Origin: Fodinibacter luteus
GTDB taxonomy: Bacteria > Actinomycetota > Actinomycetes > Actinomycetales > Dermatophilaceae
Direction: 5' to 3'
NCBI RefSeq assembly: GCF_039541575.1
Contig: NZ_BAABGM010000003.1
Location: forward strand, 62,001 to 126,000
DNA: 64,000 nucleotides
Both the position numbers and the translations under genes were made by a program. Every line of letters begins with the position of its first letter. Positions within the stretch are counted from its first letter, which is position 1. Below, one piece after another: positions 8,820-16,528 of the stretch. The notes under the pieces are model-generated. The model saw only the letters and a program-made list of their open reading frames with translations. It was not told the DNA's origin and searched no databases.

Positions 8820-9183
8820 CCGCGGTCCTTCCTCGTGATGCCGGCGCCGCTGCGGGTGGTGGGCGCGGTCCGCGCTGGAGCCGGGGTCGACGGGGCCTCG
8901 CCTGGGCCGCGAACCGGTACGCCGTCAAGGCGTGGGCGTCGCGCGGCACTGCGTCGGACGCGATGCGTGAACGCGACCCAGGCGAGAGTCGTGCGGTCAG
9001 GTGCCTCGGTGTCGGATCGTCGGTCTCGGGTGATCACCTGCCCTTCGTCGATCGGGTTTCCTCGGCCGTGGGCGGGCGGGTGCCCGGACGGTCACGGGGG
9101 AGAGCGTTGCCGCCGCCACTGCGGTCCGGGCGGATGCCGTGGCTCACCTCGGGCGCCGCGGGCATGAGCCTCACCACCACCGA
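8820..9183. other. 364-base region between the J-domain and Hsp20 genes
   Basis: Both neighbours are on the minus strand, so this is the upstream region of the short J-domain gene and the 3' region of hsp20. One GGATGCCG octamer occurs near 9132. A minus-strand frame from GTG 9037 shows a short DUF202-like signature (DRTTLAW) but no membrane helices follow, so it is not called as a gene. No terminator hairpin is obvious. Confidence 0.35.
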
Positions 9184-9616
9184 TCACGCGCTGATGGCCT
9201 GCCGACCCTCGTGGGCGCTGGTGATCTCGATCCTGCGCGGCTTGGCGTGATCGGCGACCGGGATCCTCAGCGTGAGGACGCCGCTGTCGTAGCCCGCCTC
9301 GATGCGCTCGGTGTCGAGGTTGTCCCCCAGGACGAGCTGCCGGCTGAACACCCCGCGAGGGCGTTCCGCGGCGAGCAGCTCTGCATCGCTCGCCCGGGCC
9401 GGACGTTCGGCCCGGACCGTGACCACGTTGCGTTCCACGTCGATGTCGATCGAGTCCGGGCTGACCCCAGGGAGGTCGAACTCCACGAAGAACGTCTCAC
9501 CCTCGCGCCAGGCGTCCATCGGCATCGCCGACGGCCGGGCCAGCGTGCCGTCCGGGCCGAAGAACTGTTGGGTGAGTCGGTCCAGTTCACGGAAGGGGGT
9601 CGGTACGCATGAGCAT
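9184..9616 (-). pseudogene. Hsp20/alpha-crystallin small heat-shock protein, frameshifted near its start
   Basis: A small heat-shock chaperone that holds unfolded proteins in oligomers. The alpha-crystallin core is intact: MDAWREGETFFVEFDLPGVS, the beta strands to RGVFSRQLVLGD, and GVLTLRIPV (the C-terminal GVL motif). The natural N-terminus, however, is split. ATG 9616 follows a near-perfect GGAGGTGAT site and reads MLMRTDP, then hits a TGA at 9587. One frame over, FRELDRLTQQFFGPDGTLA leads directly into the core. Removing one G from the GGGGG run at 9595-9599 joins the two into a normal-length protein of about 144 aa. It is therefore either a sequencing error, a real null allele, or a slippage site. 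It is divergent from a MerR regulator at 9768. Confidence 0.8.
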
Positions 9617-9674
9617 TGTCATCACCTCCATGTGCGGTGTCACCTGTCGTTGCGAGCGGTCCCATCGAGCGAGG

Positions 9675-9696
9675 ATCTATGGCGACCGCTATAGAT
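9675..9696. promoter_or_regulatory. 22-bp dyad in the divergent hsp20/merR promoter region
   Basis: The half-sites ATCTATGGCG and CGCTATAGAT are separated by AC and are inverted repeats with one mismatch. The block is AT-rich within a GC-rich region and lies about midway between the Hsp20 and MerR start codons. MerR-type proteins bind such dyads across promoter spacers, so it is the best candidate operator for the neighbouring regulator; that is inference. It does not match the HspR HAIR consensus (CTTGAGT-N7-ACTCAAG). Confidence 0.6.
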
Positions 9697-9767
9697 TTCT
9701 TGTAGCACCAACGGCATACTCGTGCAAGAGGCGAGCTGAGGAAATGCCGGAGGGAGGACGCACCAGC

Positions 9768-10139
9768 ATGACCGGCCCCACTCCCGGCGGAGACCGCGGC
9801 GTCTACGGCATCTCCGTGGCCGCCGAGCTCGTCGGCATGGGCGTGCAGACCCTTCGCCTCTACGAGGCCCGCGGCCTGCTCGAACCCGATCGCACGGCTG
9901 GTGGCACCCGTCGCTACAGTGCGAACGACCTGGACCGCCTTCGTCGGATCGCGGCCCTGCTCGACGCCGGGCTGAACCTGACCGGCATCGGCATGGTGCT
10001 CGACCTGGAGGCGGAGAACGCCCGGCTGCGTGAGGAACAGGAGGCCCCGACATGGCTCGCGGTCATGACGACGACATCGGCAGCGCGATCCCCGAAGCCG
10101 ACCGGCTCGAGCAACAACTGGACGCCGACCCCGCCGTGA
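9768..10139 (+). CDS. MerR-family regulator, HspR-like
   Basis: 123 aa from ATG 9768 after GGAGGGAGG. Residues 12-80 form the winged helix-turn-helix of the MerR/HspR family: ISVAAELVGMGVQTLRLYEA, GLLEPDRTAGGTRRYS and NDLDRLRRIAALLDAGLNL. A short coiled segment LDLEAENARLREEQ follows. It most likely represses or activates the divergent Hsp20 gene, as HspR-type proteins control heat-shock genes. The last about 29 codons overlap the next gene in another frame and read as low-complexity (TTSAARSPKPTGSS), so the true C-terminus may end earlier or a frameshift may be present. No effector-binding domain is present. Confidence 0.8.
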   Translation: MTGPTPGGDRGVYGISVAAELVGMGVQTLRLYEARGLLEPDRTAGGTRRYSANDLDRLRRIAALLDAGLNLTGIGMVLDLEAENARLREEQEAPTWLAVMTTTSAARSPKPTGSSNNWTPTPP

Positions 10140-10285
10140 CTCCCGACGACGCGGTGGCTGCCGCCGGGGGAGTCTCCCTGAGTCCACCGCGGGAGCCTGG
10201 CGACGCAGACGACGCCGACCGGCTCGACCAGCTCCAGGACGTGGCCGTCGACCCGGACGAGGAGTACGCCCCGGACCCACCCTGA
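10052..10285 (+). CDS. Small acidic hypothetical protein
   Basis: 77 aa from ATG 10052, very rich in Asp, Glu, Ala and Pro and therefore probably disordered. Two related segments occur, EADRLEQQ and DADRLDQLQ, each followed by an acidic patch. Codon use is more typical for this genome (Asp GAC, Ala GCC) than the overlapping 3' end of the MerR gene, with which it shares 88 bases in a different frame. The overlap suggests either translational coupling or a frameshift in the regulator gene. Acidic proteins of this kind are common in Micrococcales with no known role. Confidence 0.55.
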   Translation: MARGHDDDIGSAIPEADRLEQQLDADPAVTPDDAVAAAGGVSLSPPREPGDADDADRLDQLQDVAVDPDEEYAPDPP

Positions 10286-10333
10286 GACCGCCCTCGCCGT
10301 CAGGCTGAGACGGGCCGTCGGGGCGCCATGAGG

Positions 10334-10990
10334 TCACAGGCCGCCATCGCCCGGGTGAGGGGTGAGGGCTCTCGGGTCCCCTCCGCACGCCGTCCACACG
10401 AGCGTCGCCACCCGCCGGGACCAGTCCCGCGGGGGTTCGGCGCCCACGAGCGCGAGCGAGTACCACGAGCCGGTGAGGAACGAGGCCGCGACGAGCAGGT
10501 CGGCATCCTCGGGGATCTCGCCGCGTTCGACGGCTGCGCCCAGGCAGGCCCGGATCCGGGCCCGGCGGGGCGCGACGATCTCGTCCGTGTACGTCCGGCG
10601 GACCGCCGGGGAGACACCGTCGCCGAGCATCAGGCCGACGAGGGGCAGGGCTGCAGCCTCGCTGATGCAGTGGCGGAAGTGCTCGAGCTCGGCGACGAGG
10701 TCGGGGAACGGGGCGCCGGTGACCACCGGAGGATCGACGTTGGCCAGGTGGGCGACCGCGTCGACCACGAGCTCGGTCTTGTCCTTCCAGCGACGGTAGA
10801 GGGCGGGTCGGGTCGTGCCGGCGTCGGCAGCGACCGCCGCGAGCGACAACCCGCCGAAGCCGTCGCGGGCGAGGTGTCGCAGCGTGGTCTCCAGCACGGC
10901 GAGGTCGATCGAGGCGTCCCGCGGCCGGCCCTGGGTGGCGGGCGGGTCTGTCGTCGGGGTCGCGTCCACCCGACGCATTTTACGTGACAT
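10334..10990 (-). CDS. TetR-family transcriptional repressor
   Basis: 218 aa from ATG 10990; ATG 10978 is an in-frame alternative. An N-terminal helix-turn-helix occupies residues about 28-72 (DLAVLETTLRHLARDGFGGL, then LAAVAADAGTTRPALYRRWKDK), and the ligand-binding region matches the TetR_C_11-like group (FRHCISEAAALPLVGLMLGD, then a conserved PRRARIRACL). It is divergent from the truncated DJ-1/PfpI-ltrA operon, with the dyad at 11033-11056 between them, and probably represses that operon and itself. The inducer is unknown. Confidence 0.85.
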   Translation of the reverse strand: MSRKMRRVDATPTTDPPATQGRPRDASIDLAVLETTLRHLARDGFGGLSLAAVAADAGTTRPALYRRWKDKTELVVDAVAHLANVDPPVVTGAPFPDLVAELEHFRHCISEAAALPLVGLMLGDGVSPAVRRTYTDEIVAPRRARIRACLGAAVERGEIPEDADLLVAASFLTGSWYSLALVGAEPPRDWSRRVATLVWTACGGDPRALTPHPGDGGL

Positions 10991-11032
10991 CCATGTATTG
11001 AAATCAAGGCGGACCGCCCCGTACCCTCTCCA

Positions 11033-11056
11033 TTACGTATCTGCCGCGTAACGTAA
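11033..11056. promoter_or_regulatory. Inverted repeat, likely TetR operator
   Basis: TTACGT at 11033-11038 and ACGTAA at 11051-11056 are perfect inverted 6-mers spaced by 12 bases. A related TTACGTGA occurs at 10979-10986, across the start of the tetR gene. The dyad lies directly upstream of the AAAGGAGG ribosome site of the next operon, so a bound TetR dimer would block it. Regulator assignment is from position. Confidence 0.5.
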
Positions 11057-11066
11057 AGGAGGACCC

Positions 11067-11516
11067 ATGAGCGCCACGGTCGACACCCGCGGGCGGCCCA
11101 TGCGGGTGCTGATGGTCGTGTCCAACCCCGGGATCTCGGACCGCACCGGGTGGCCGGTCGGGTTCTGGTGGGCCGAGCTGACCCACCCGTACTGGGAGTT
11201 CGTCGAAGCCGGCTACGAGGTGGTGGTCGCCAGCCCGGACGGAGGAGCCGTGCAGGCGGACTCGTGGTCGGACCCCGCCGACCCCTCGGGGTACTCCGCG
11301 CACGACCTCATCAGCCGGGGCTTCATCAGCAGCCCGCCCCATGCGGCCCTCGTCGAGGGCACCCCGGCCCTCGCGTCCTTGGACCTCGACACCTTCGATG
11401 CGTTCTTCCTCGTCGGGGGCCAGGCGCCGATGTACACGTTCCGCCACGACCAGCGGGTCAAGGAGGCTCGTCGGCAGCCGCCTGGGCCGGGGGCAGAGGA
11501 GATCCGACACCCATGA
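11067..11516 (+). CDS. Truncated DJ-1/PfpI-family protein
   Basis: 149 aa with a strong AAAGGAGG ribosome site. Residues 12-130 are the N-terminal half of a DJ-1/PfpI glyoxalase/chaperone-like protein: MRVLMVVSNPGISDRTGWPV, GYEVVVASPDGG, and FDAFFLVGGQAPMYTFRHD. Family members are about 230 aa, with the nucleophile Cys in a following ICH-type elbow. Here the frame passes after HDQRVKE straight into unrelated RRQPPGPGAEEIRHP and stops, so the nucleophile and the C-terminal half are missing. A deletion joining this gene to the region just before ltrA is the simplest explanation. The stop overlaps the ltrA start (ATGA), so it may serve now only to couple translation. Confidence 0.8.
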   Translation: MSATVDTRGRPMRVLMVVSNPGISDRTGWPVGFWWAELTHPYWEFVEAGYEVVVASPDGGAVQADSWSDPADPSGYSAHDLISRGFISSPPHAALVEGTPALASLDLDTFDAFFLVGGQAPMYTFRHDQRVKEARRQPPGPGAEEIRHP

Positions 11517-12715
11517 CCACGCCACCGCTGCGTCGTCCTCGCACCCTCCGGCCCGCCACGATGCGCGACCACGACGTCCACGAGCGTCCCGCGACACCCC
11601 TGGAGCTCCTCTTCGACCTGTGCTTCGTGGTCGCCGTGGCGGTCCTGGCCGCCCAGCTCGACCACGGGATCGTCGACGGCCACGCACTCGAGGCGGCGAT
11701 CGCGTACGCCCTGCTCTTCATCCCGATCTGGTGGGCCTGGATGAGCTACACGTGGTTCGCCACGGCCTTCTCCCACGACGACCCTCTCACCCGACTGCTG
11801 ACCCTGCTCCAGATGGGCGGCGTCCTCGCCGTGGCGGCGGCCGTCCCGGCGGCCTGGGAGGGCGAGCTGCTGGCGTTCGCGCTGGCCTACGCGGTGATGC
11901 GCCTGCCGCTCGTCCTGCAGTGGCTCCGGTCGGCCCGTGACGACGCCCTCCACCGGGGCTTCGCGCTGACCTACGCCGTCGGCTCCGTGCTCGCCCAGGT
12001 GCTCTGGGTGGTCGGCGCACTGGCGCCGACGGCCGCGGGGGCCGTGGTCTTCGTCGTCGCCCTCGCCACGGAGCTGACCACGCCGGTCCTCGCGGTGCGC
12101 AGGTCACCCGACCGGGTGTTCCATCCCGGGCACATCGCGGAGCGTTACGGCCTGTTCACGATCATCGTCTTCGGCGAGACGATCCTGGCGGTCTCGGTCG
12201 GGCTGCGCGACACCCTCGACGGCGACGGCGACCTCGGAGCCGCTCCGGCGGTGGTGACCGCTGCGCTCGTCATCGCGTTCTCCCTGTGGTGGATCTACTT
12301 CGACACGCTCGGCCCGGAGGCGCTCACCCGCAACCGGGCCGCGGCGTTCCGCTGGGGCTACGGGCACTACGTCCTGTTCGCCGCCATTGCGGCGGCCGGG
12401 GCAGGCGTCCAGGCCCAGCTCCACCTGGCCCACGCCGACGACAGGGGAGGGAACCTCGTCGCAGCCGCTGCTCTCGCCGTCCCGGTCGCCATCGCGCTGG
12501 CCTCCATCGCATGGCTCCACCGGACGTCGAACGGCGCTGCGGCGACCGCCGTCCCGCTCTACGTCGGTGCCGGGGCCGTGCTGGTGCTCCTCGTGCCGGC
12601 CGGCTCCCTCCCGGCGGCAGTCGTCGACGGGGCGATCGCCCTCGTCGTCGCCCTGCTCGTCGTCCGTGAGGTGGTGTCACGGGCACGGTCCGAGCGACCG
12701 GACCCGACGCCATGA
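11513..12715 (+). CDS. ltrA: LtrA-like low-temperature requirement membrane protein
   Basis: 400 aa, about ten to twelve membrane helices. The N-terminus HERPATPLELLFDLCFVVAV and the central HIAERYGLFTIIVFGETILA are the diagnostic motifs of the bacterial LtrA (low temperature requirement A) family, first linked to growth of Listeria in the cold; the molecular function is not established. ATG 11513 overlaps the stop of the truncated PfpI gene by four bases and has AGAGGAGA upstream. The operon is probably under the divergent TetR at 10334. Length is normal for the family and no key motif is missing. Confidence 0.85.
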   Translation: MTTPPLRRPRTLRPATMRDHDVHERPATPLELLFDLCFVVAVAVLAAQLDHGIVDGHALEAAIAYALLFIPIWWAWMSYTWFATAFSHDDPLTRLLTLLQMGGVLAVAAAVPAAWEGELLAFALAYAVMRLPLVLQWLRSARDDALHRGFALTYAVGSVLAQVLWVVGALAPTAAGAVVFVVALATELTTPVLAVRRSPDRVFHPGHIAERYGLFTIIVFGETILAVSVGLRDTLDGDGDLGAAPAVVTAALVIAFSLWWIYFDTLGPEALTRNRAAAFRWGYGHYVLFAAIAAAGAGVQAQLHLAHADDRGGNLVAAAALAVPVAIALASIAWLHRTSNGAAATAVPLYVGAGAVLVLLVPAGSLPAAVVDGAIALVVALLVVREVVSRARSERPDPTP

Positions 12716-12820
12716 CGTCCCGGACCGCTCCTCTGTTGCCGGATCGCGCCGTCGCTCGCGACACTGGGGGGCGGCCCACCCGCGACCACGGGTCGGGTCA
12801 CGGCGAGGAAGGGGACCCCC

Positions 12821-13990
12821 ATGGCCGACCCGGCGATCCACCTGCTGGTGGGCACGACGAAGGGCGCGTTCGTCATCGACGGCGACGCCGACCGCACGCA
12901 CTGGAGCGTCCGAGGTCCGTACTGCGACGGGTGGCCGGTCAACCACGTCGTCGGTGACCCGGGCACGGGGATGATGTGGGCGGGCGGTGGCGGGGACTGG
13001 TCCGGGGCGGGGGTGTGGTCCTCCGCCGACCGCGGGCACACGTGGTCGCTGGCCCGCCTGACGACCGGCCAGCTCGACGCGTGGGCGGCGGACGACCCGG
13101 ACTTCGCGGCATCCATCGGGTGGACCGACGGCCCCGCTCCGTTCGGCGAGGGCTTCAGCCAGGTGTGGTCGCTCGGCCGGGCCGGGGATCGGCTCTACGC
13201 GGGGACGAAGCCGGCGACCCTGCTCGTGAGCGACGACGACGGGGCGACGTGGTCGGAGGTCAAGGGCCTCACCGACCACCCGTCGGCCGACGGCTGGAGC
13301 CCGGGCGCCGCGGGGCTCGTGCTCCACACGATCGTCGCCGACCCCGAGGACCCCGAACGGATGTGGGTCGGCATCTCCGCCGCCGGCGTCTTCGTCACCG
13401 AGGACGGCGGGGTCACGTGGGAACGGCGCAACGACCTCGCCGACCCCGCCGACGGCGAGGGAGACGGCCATCCTGCGGCTGCCAGCGACGGTCACACCGG
13501 CTTCTGCGTGCACCACGTCGCGCTCGCGCCGGGGGGTGGCGACGTGCTCTACCAGCAGAACCACCATGGCGTGTGGCGCTCCTCCGACGGCGGTCTCACC
13601 TGGCGGAACATCACCGCCGGCCTGCCCTCGACGTTCGGGTTCCCACTCCGGGTCCACCCGCGCGACGGGCAGACGATCTGGACGGTGCCCCTCAACGGCG
13701 ACACCGAGGGCCGGTACCCGCCGGATGCCGCGGCGGCGGTGTGGCGTTCACGCGACGGTGGAGCGTCGTGGCAGGCGCAGCGAGCGGGGCTCCCGCAGCA
13801 GTCGTGCTTCTTCACCGTGCTGCGCCAGGGGATGGGCGGGGACCGCCGCGATCCCGCCGGGGTGTACTTCGGCACGAACACCGGGTCGGTCTTCGCCAGC
13901 CGCGACGAGGGCGAGACGTGGGACGAGATCGCCCGGCACCTCCCCACGGTGCTCGCCGTCGAGGTGCTCGAACCGGACGGGAACGGTTGA
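12821..13990 (+). CDS. Asp-box (BNR/sortilin-like) beta-propeller protein
   Basis: 389 aa with no signal peptide. At least six Asp-box repeats (S/T-x-D-x-G-x-T/S-W) are visible: SSADRGHTW, SDDDGATW, TEDGGVTW, SSDGGLTW, SRDGGASW and SRDEGETW, spaced by 40-90 residues, as in the BNR/sialidase-like and YVTN/sortilin glycosidase folds. Such propellers bind carbohydrates or act as scaffolds; some are exo-glycosidases, but no catalytic set can be assigned here. The start ATG 12821 has GAGGAAGGGG upstream. It stands alone between ltrA and a DUF2786 gene. Confidence 0.8.
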   Translation: MADPAIHLLVGTTKGAFVIDGDADRTHWSVRGPYCDGWPVNHVVGDPGTGMMWAGGGGDWSGAGVWSSADRGHTWSLARLTTGQLDAWAADDPDFAASIGWTDGPAPFGEGFSQVWSLGRAGDRLYAGTKPATLLVSDDDGATWSEVKGLTDHPSADGWSPGAAGLVLHTIVADPEDPERMWVGISAAGVFVTEDGGVTWERRNDLADPADGEGDGHPAAASDGHTGFCVHHVALAPGGGDVLYQQNHHGVWRSSDGGLTWRNITAGLPSTFGFPLRVHPRDGQTIWTVPLNGDTEGRYPPDAAAAVWRSRDGGASWQAQRAGLPQQSCFFTVLRQGMGGDRRDPAGVYFGTNTGSVFASRDEGETWDEIARHLPTVLAVEVLEPDGNG

Positions 13991-14155
13991 GGGAGCGGGA
14001 GGTGGCGTCCGGGCCCGGGCGCGGTCGGATGCCGCGCGCCCGGCATCCGCGGTCGGCTGCCGTACCGCTGTGTGGAGACCGCCACGACTGCCGCTGCGGG
14101 GGTGTCGGTGCCTCCTGCAAGGCTCCCGCCCAGGACACATCCGAGGGGGAAGACG

Positions 14156-15523
14156 ATGGGACGGGACACGAGGCGGCGTCGGGCGGCGAGGGCCAGGCAG
14201 CGGGCAGCACGAGGCAGCACCGGTCCGGCGGAGCCGGAGCACACCCTCGAGGGCCGCGTGTCCCGAGAGGTCCTCGACGCCGTCGAGCGGCTGCGCTCCC
14301 GGGGTCACGAGGCCGACCGGGCGGTGGCCCGCGTCGTGGGCCTGGCGCAGACCCCACGAGGCCGCCGCCTCGTGGCCGCCCGGCTCACCGCCCTGCTCAC
14401 CGACTGCGTGGCCATGGCGTGGGAGCGCGGCTGGCAGCCCGCTGACGTCCACCGCATCGTGGGCCGCAGCCTCGACGAGCGTGCGCAGCTCGTCGTGGGC
14501 GACGCCATGGCCCACCAGCTCGGCCCCTTCGCCGAGACCACGATCGCCGAGCGGTGGCACCTCCAGCTGCGCGACCTGGGAGCGACGAGGTGGTGGCCGG
14601 GCCACTCCGACCCGGTCACGGCCCGCGCCGACACCGCGGGCTTCGGCACGGAACGGGCCGTCGCGGCAGCCCTCGCGGTGATCGCCGTCCTGGCCGGCCT
14701 CCCCGCGCTCGAGCGGCTCGACCCGCTGCCCGGTCGGGCCCGATCCACGACGGACGCCCGAGCGCAGCACGTCGAGGAACGCATCCTGAGCCGGGTCCGG
14801 GCCCTCCTCGCGAAGGCGGAGTCGACGCCCTACGAGGCAGAGGCCGAGACGTTCACCGCCGGAGCGCAGGCCCTCATGGCCCGGCACAGCATCGACGCCG
14901 CGATGCTCACGGCTGCCGAACGGCGCCCGCACGACCGTCCCGCTGTTCGACGCATCGGCGTCGACCGGCCGTACGAGTCGCCCAAGGTGCTCCTCCTTGG
15001 CGTCGTCAGCCGCGCCAACCGGTGCCGCACGGTGTGGAGCAGCGGCCTGGGCTTCGTCACCGTCATCGGCTTCGAGGCGGACCTCGCCGCGGCGGAGACG
15101 ATCTTCACCTCGCTCCTCGTCCAGGCCACCCGAGCCATGGCGGGAGAGGGCAGCCGAGTGAGCGGCACCGGTCGGTCCCGGACCCGCGCGTTCCGCCAGT
15201 CCTTCCTCACCGCCTACGCCCACCGCATCGGCGACCGGCTGCGTGAGGTGACCGAGCACGAGACCCGGGAGGCCGTGGGCCGGGCGAGTCCGACCCCCGA
15301 CGAGGTGGCACCCGGCCAGATGCCGACCGGCGTGCTCGTCCGCGTGCTGGCCCAACGAGCTGGCGAGGTCGACGCTCGGGTCGACGAGCTGTTCCCCCGG
15401 GTCGTCAGCAAGCCCCTCGGCAGCGCGACCGACCTCGAGGGCTGGTCGGCGGGGGTGCACGCCGCCGACCGTGCCACCCTGTTCGGCTCGGGGCACACCC
15501 TCACCGAGACCCGGACGGGGTGA
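14156..15523 (+). CDS. DUF2786-domain protein
   Basis: 455 aa from ATG 14156 (MGRDTRRRRAARARQRA) after a GAGGGGGAA site. The first 20 residues are highly basic. The DUF2786 region is near residues 230-275: ILSRVRALLAKAESTPYEAE followed by AGAQALMARHSID, the usual 'K-A-E-S-T..E-A...A..LM..H.I' signature. The following segment (VSRANRCRTVW, FVTVIGFEADLAAAETIFTS) is the conserved C-terminal companion domain. Function is unknown; members occur singly and in phages. A long N-terminal helical region (residues 30-200) is specific to actinobacterial homologues. No clear operon partner. Confidence 0.75.
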   Translation: MGRDTRRRRAARARQRAARGSTGPAEPEHTLEGRVSREVLDAVERLRSRGHEADRAVARVVGLAQTPRGRRLVAARLTALLTDCVAMAWERGWQPADVHRIVGRSLDERAQLVVGDAMAHQLGPFAETTIAERWHLQLRDLGATRWWPGHSDPVTARADTAGFGTERAVAAALAVIAVLAGLPALERLDPLPGRARSTTDARAQHVEERILSRVRALLAKAESTPYEAEAETFTAGAQALMARHSIDAAMLTAAERRPHDRPAVRRIGVDRPYESPKVLLLGVVSRANRCRTVWSSGLGFVTVIGFEADLAAAETIFTSLLVQATRAMAGEGSRVSGTGRSRTRAFRQSFLTAYAHRIGDRLREVTEHETREAVGRASPTPDEVAPGQMPTGVLVRVLAQRAGEVDARVDELFPRVVSKPLGSATDLEGWSAGVHAADRATLFGSGHTLTETRTG

Positions 15524-15625
15524 GGAGCCGGGCGACGTCCCCCATCCCGCTCAGGGTCGCGTCAGGGTCGGGCTCAGGTGGCTCCCCGATGTGCGCGACC
15601 CCGCCGTACCGACACGATGCTCCGC

Positions 15626-16528
15626 ATGATCACTGTCGAATCACTCACCAAGACCTACGGGCGCGGCTTCACCGCCGTCGACGACGTCTCCTTCTCCGCG
15701 GCCACCGGCCGCGTCACCGGCTTCCTCGGCCCCAACGGGGCCGGCAAGTCCACGACGATGCGGATCATGGTCGGGCTGACCCCGGCCACGGCCGGCACCG
15801 CCACCATCGACGGGCGCCGGTTCACCGACCTGCCCAACCCGGGCCGGGAGGTGGGCGTGCTGCTCGACGCCTCCGCGCAGCACGCCGGGCGCACCGGCCG
15901 CGAGATCCTCACCGTCGCCCAGCGCACGATGGGTCTGCCGAGGGCCCGGGTCGAGCAGATGCTCGAGCTCGTCAGCCTCACCGACGAGGAGGCCGACCGC
16001 CGGGTGCGCAACTACTCCCTCGGGATGCGCCAGCGGCTCGGCATCGCGACGGCGCTGCTCGGCGACCCGCACGTGCTCATCCTCGACGAGCCGGCCAACG
16101 GCCTCGACCCGGCCGGCATCCGCTGGATGCGCGACCTCCTGCGCGGCTACGCCGACCGGGGCGGCACGGTGCTGCTGTCCTCCCACCTGCTCCACGAGAT
16201 CGAGGTCATCGCCGACGACCTCGTCGTCATCGGCAACGGCCGGATCGTCGCCCGGGGCACCAAGGCCGAGCTGCTCGAGGCCATCGGCACCGTCGCGCGG
16301 TCCAAGGACGCCCCCGCCCTCGCCCGGGCCATGGAGGAGGCCGACCTGGCCTTCACCGTGCACGCGGACGGCAGCGTGCACACCGAGGTCGGCCCCGAGC
16401 GGGTCGGCGAGGTCGCCCACGCCGCCGGGCTGGCGCTCACCGAGCTCCGGCACGCCGACGGAGCCGGGCTCGAGGAGATGTTCCTCGAGCTCACCGCAGA
16501 CACGCAGCGCGAAGGAGCCGCAGCATGA
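15626..16528 (+). CDS. ABC transporter ATP-binding protein
   Basis: 300 aa from ATG 15626 (MITVESLTKTYGRGF). Walker A is GPNGAGKST, the signature is NYSLGMRQR, Walker B is VLILDEPANGLDP, and the switch His lies in LLSSHLLHE. The DrrA/CcmA-like class powers ABC-2 exporters of drugs, lipids or antibiotics. The C-terminal 90 residues carry the usual DrrA-type regulatory extension. The upstream region lacks a Shine-Dalgarno; ATG 15617 is an alternative. The stop overlaps the permease ATG by four bases (ATGA), so the two are translated together. Confidence 0.92.
   Translation: MITVESLTKTYGRGFTAVDDVSFSAATGRVTGFLGPNGAGKSTTMRIMVGLTPATAGTATIDGRRFTDLPNPGREVGVLLDASAQHAGRTGREILTVAQRTMGLPRARVEQMLELVSLTDEEADRRVRNYSLGMRQRLGIATALLGDPHVLILDEPANGLDPAGIRWMRDLLRGYADRGGTVLLSSHLLHEIEVIADDLVVIGNGRIVARGTKAELLEAIGTVARSKDAPALARAMEEADLAFTVHADGSVHTEVGPERVGEVAHAAGLALTELRHADGAGLEEMFLELTADTQREGAAA

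Noticed and set aside
8810..9037. Minus-strand 75-codon frame starting at GTG 9037 with a DUF202-like DRTTLAW
   Set aside because: No membrane helix follows and it overlaps the J-domain gene start. The similarity is too short to support a gene.
9699..9728. CTTG...CAAG pair upstream of the MerR gene as a possible HAIR site
   Set aside because: HAIR needs CTTGAGT-N7-ACTCAAG. The outer four bases match but the inner bases and spacing do not.
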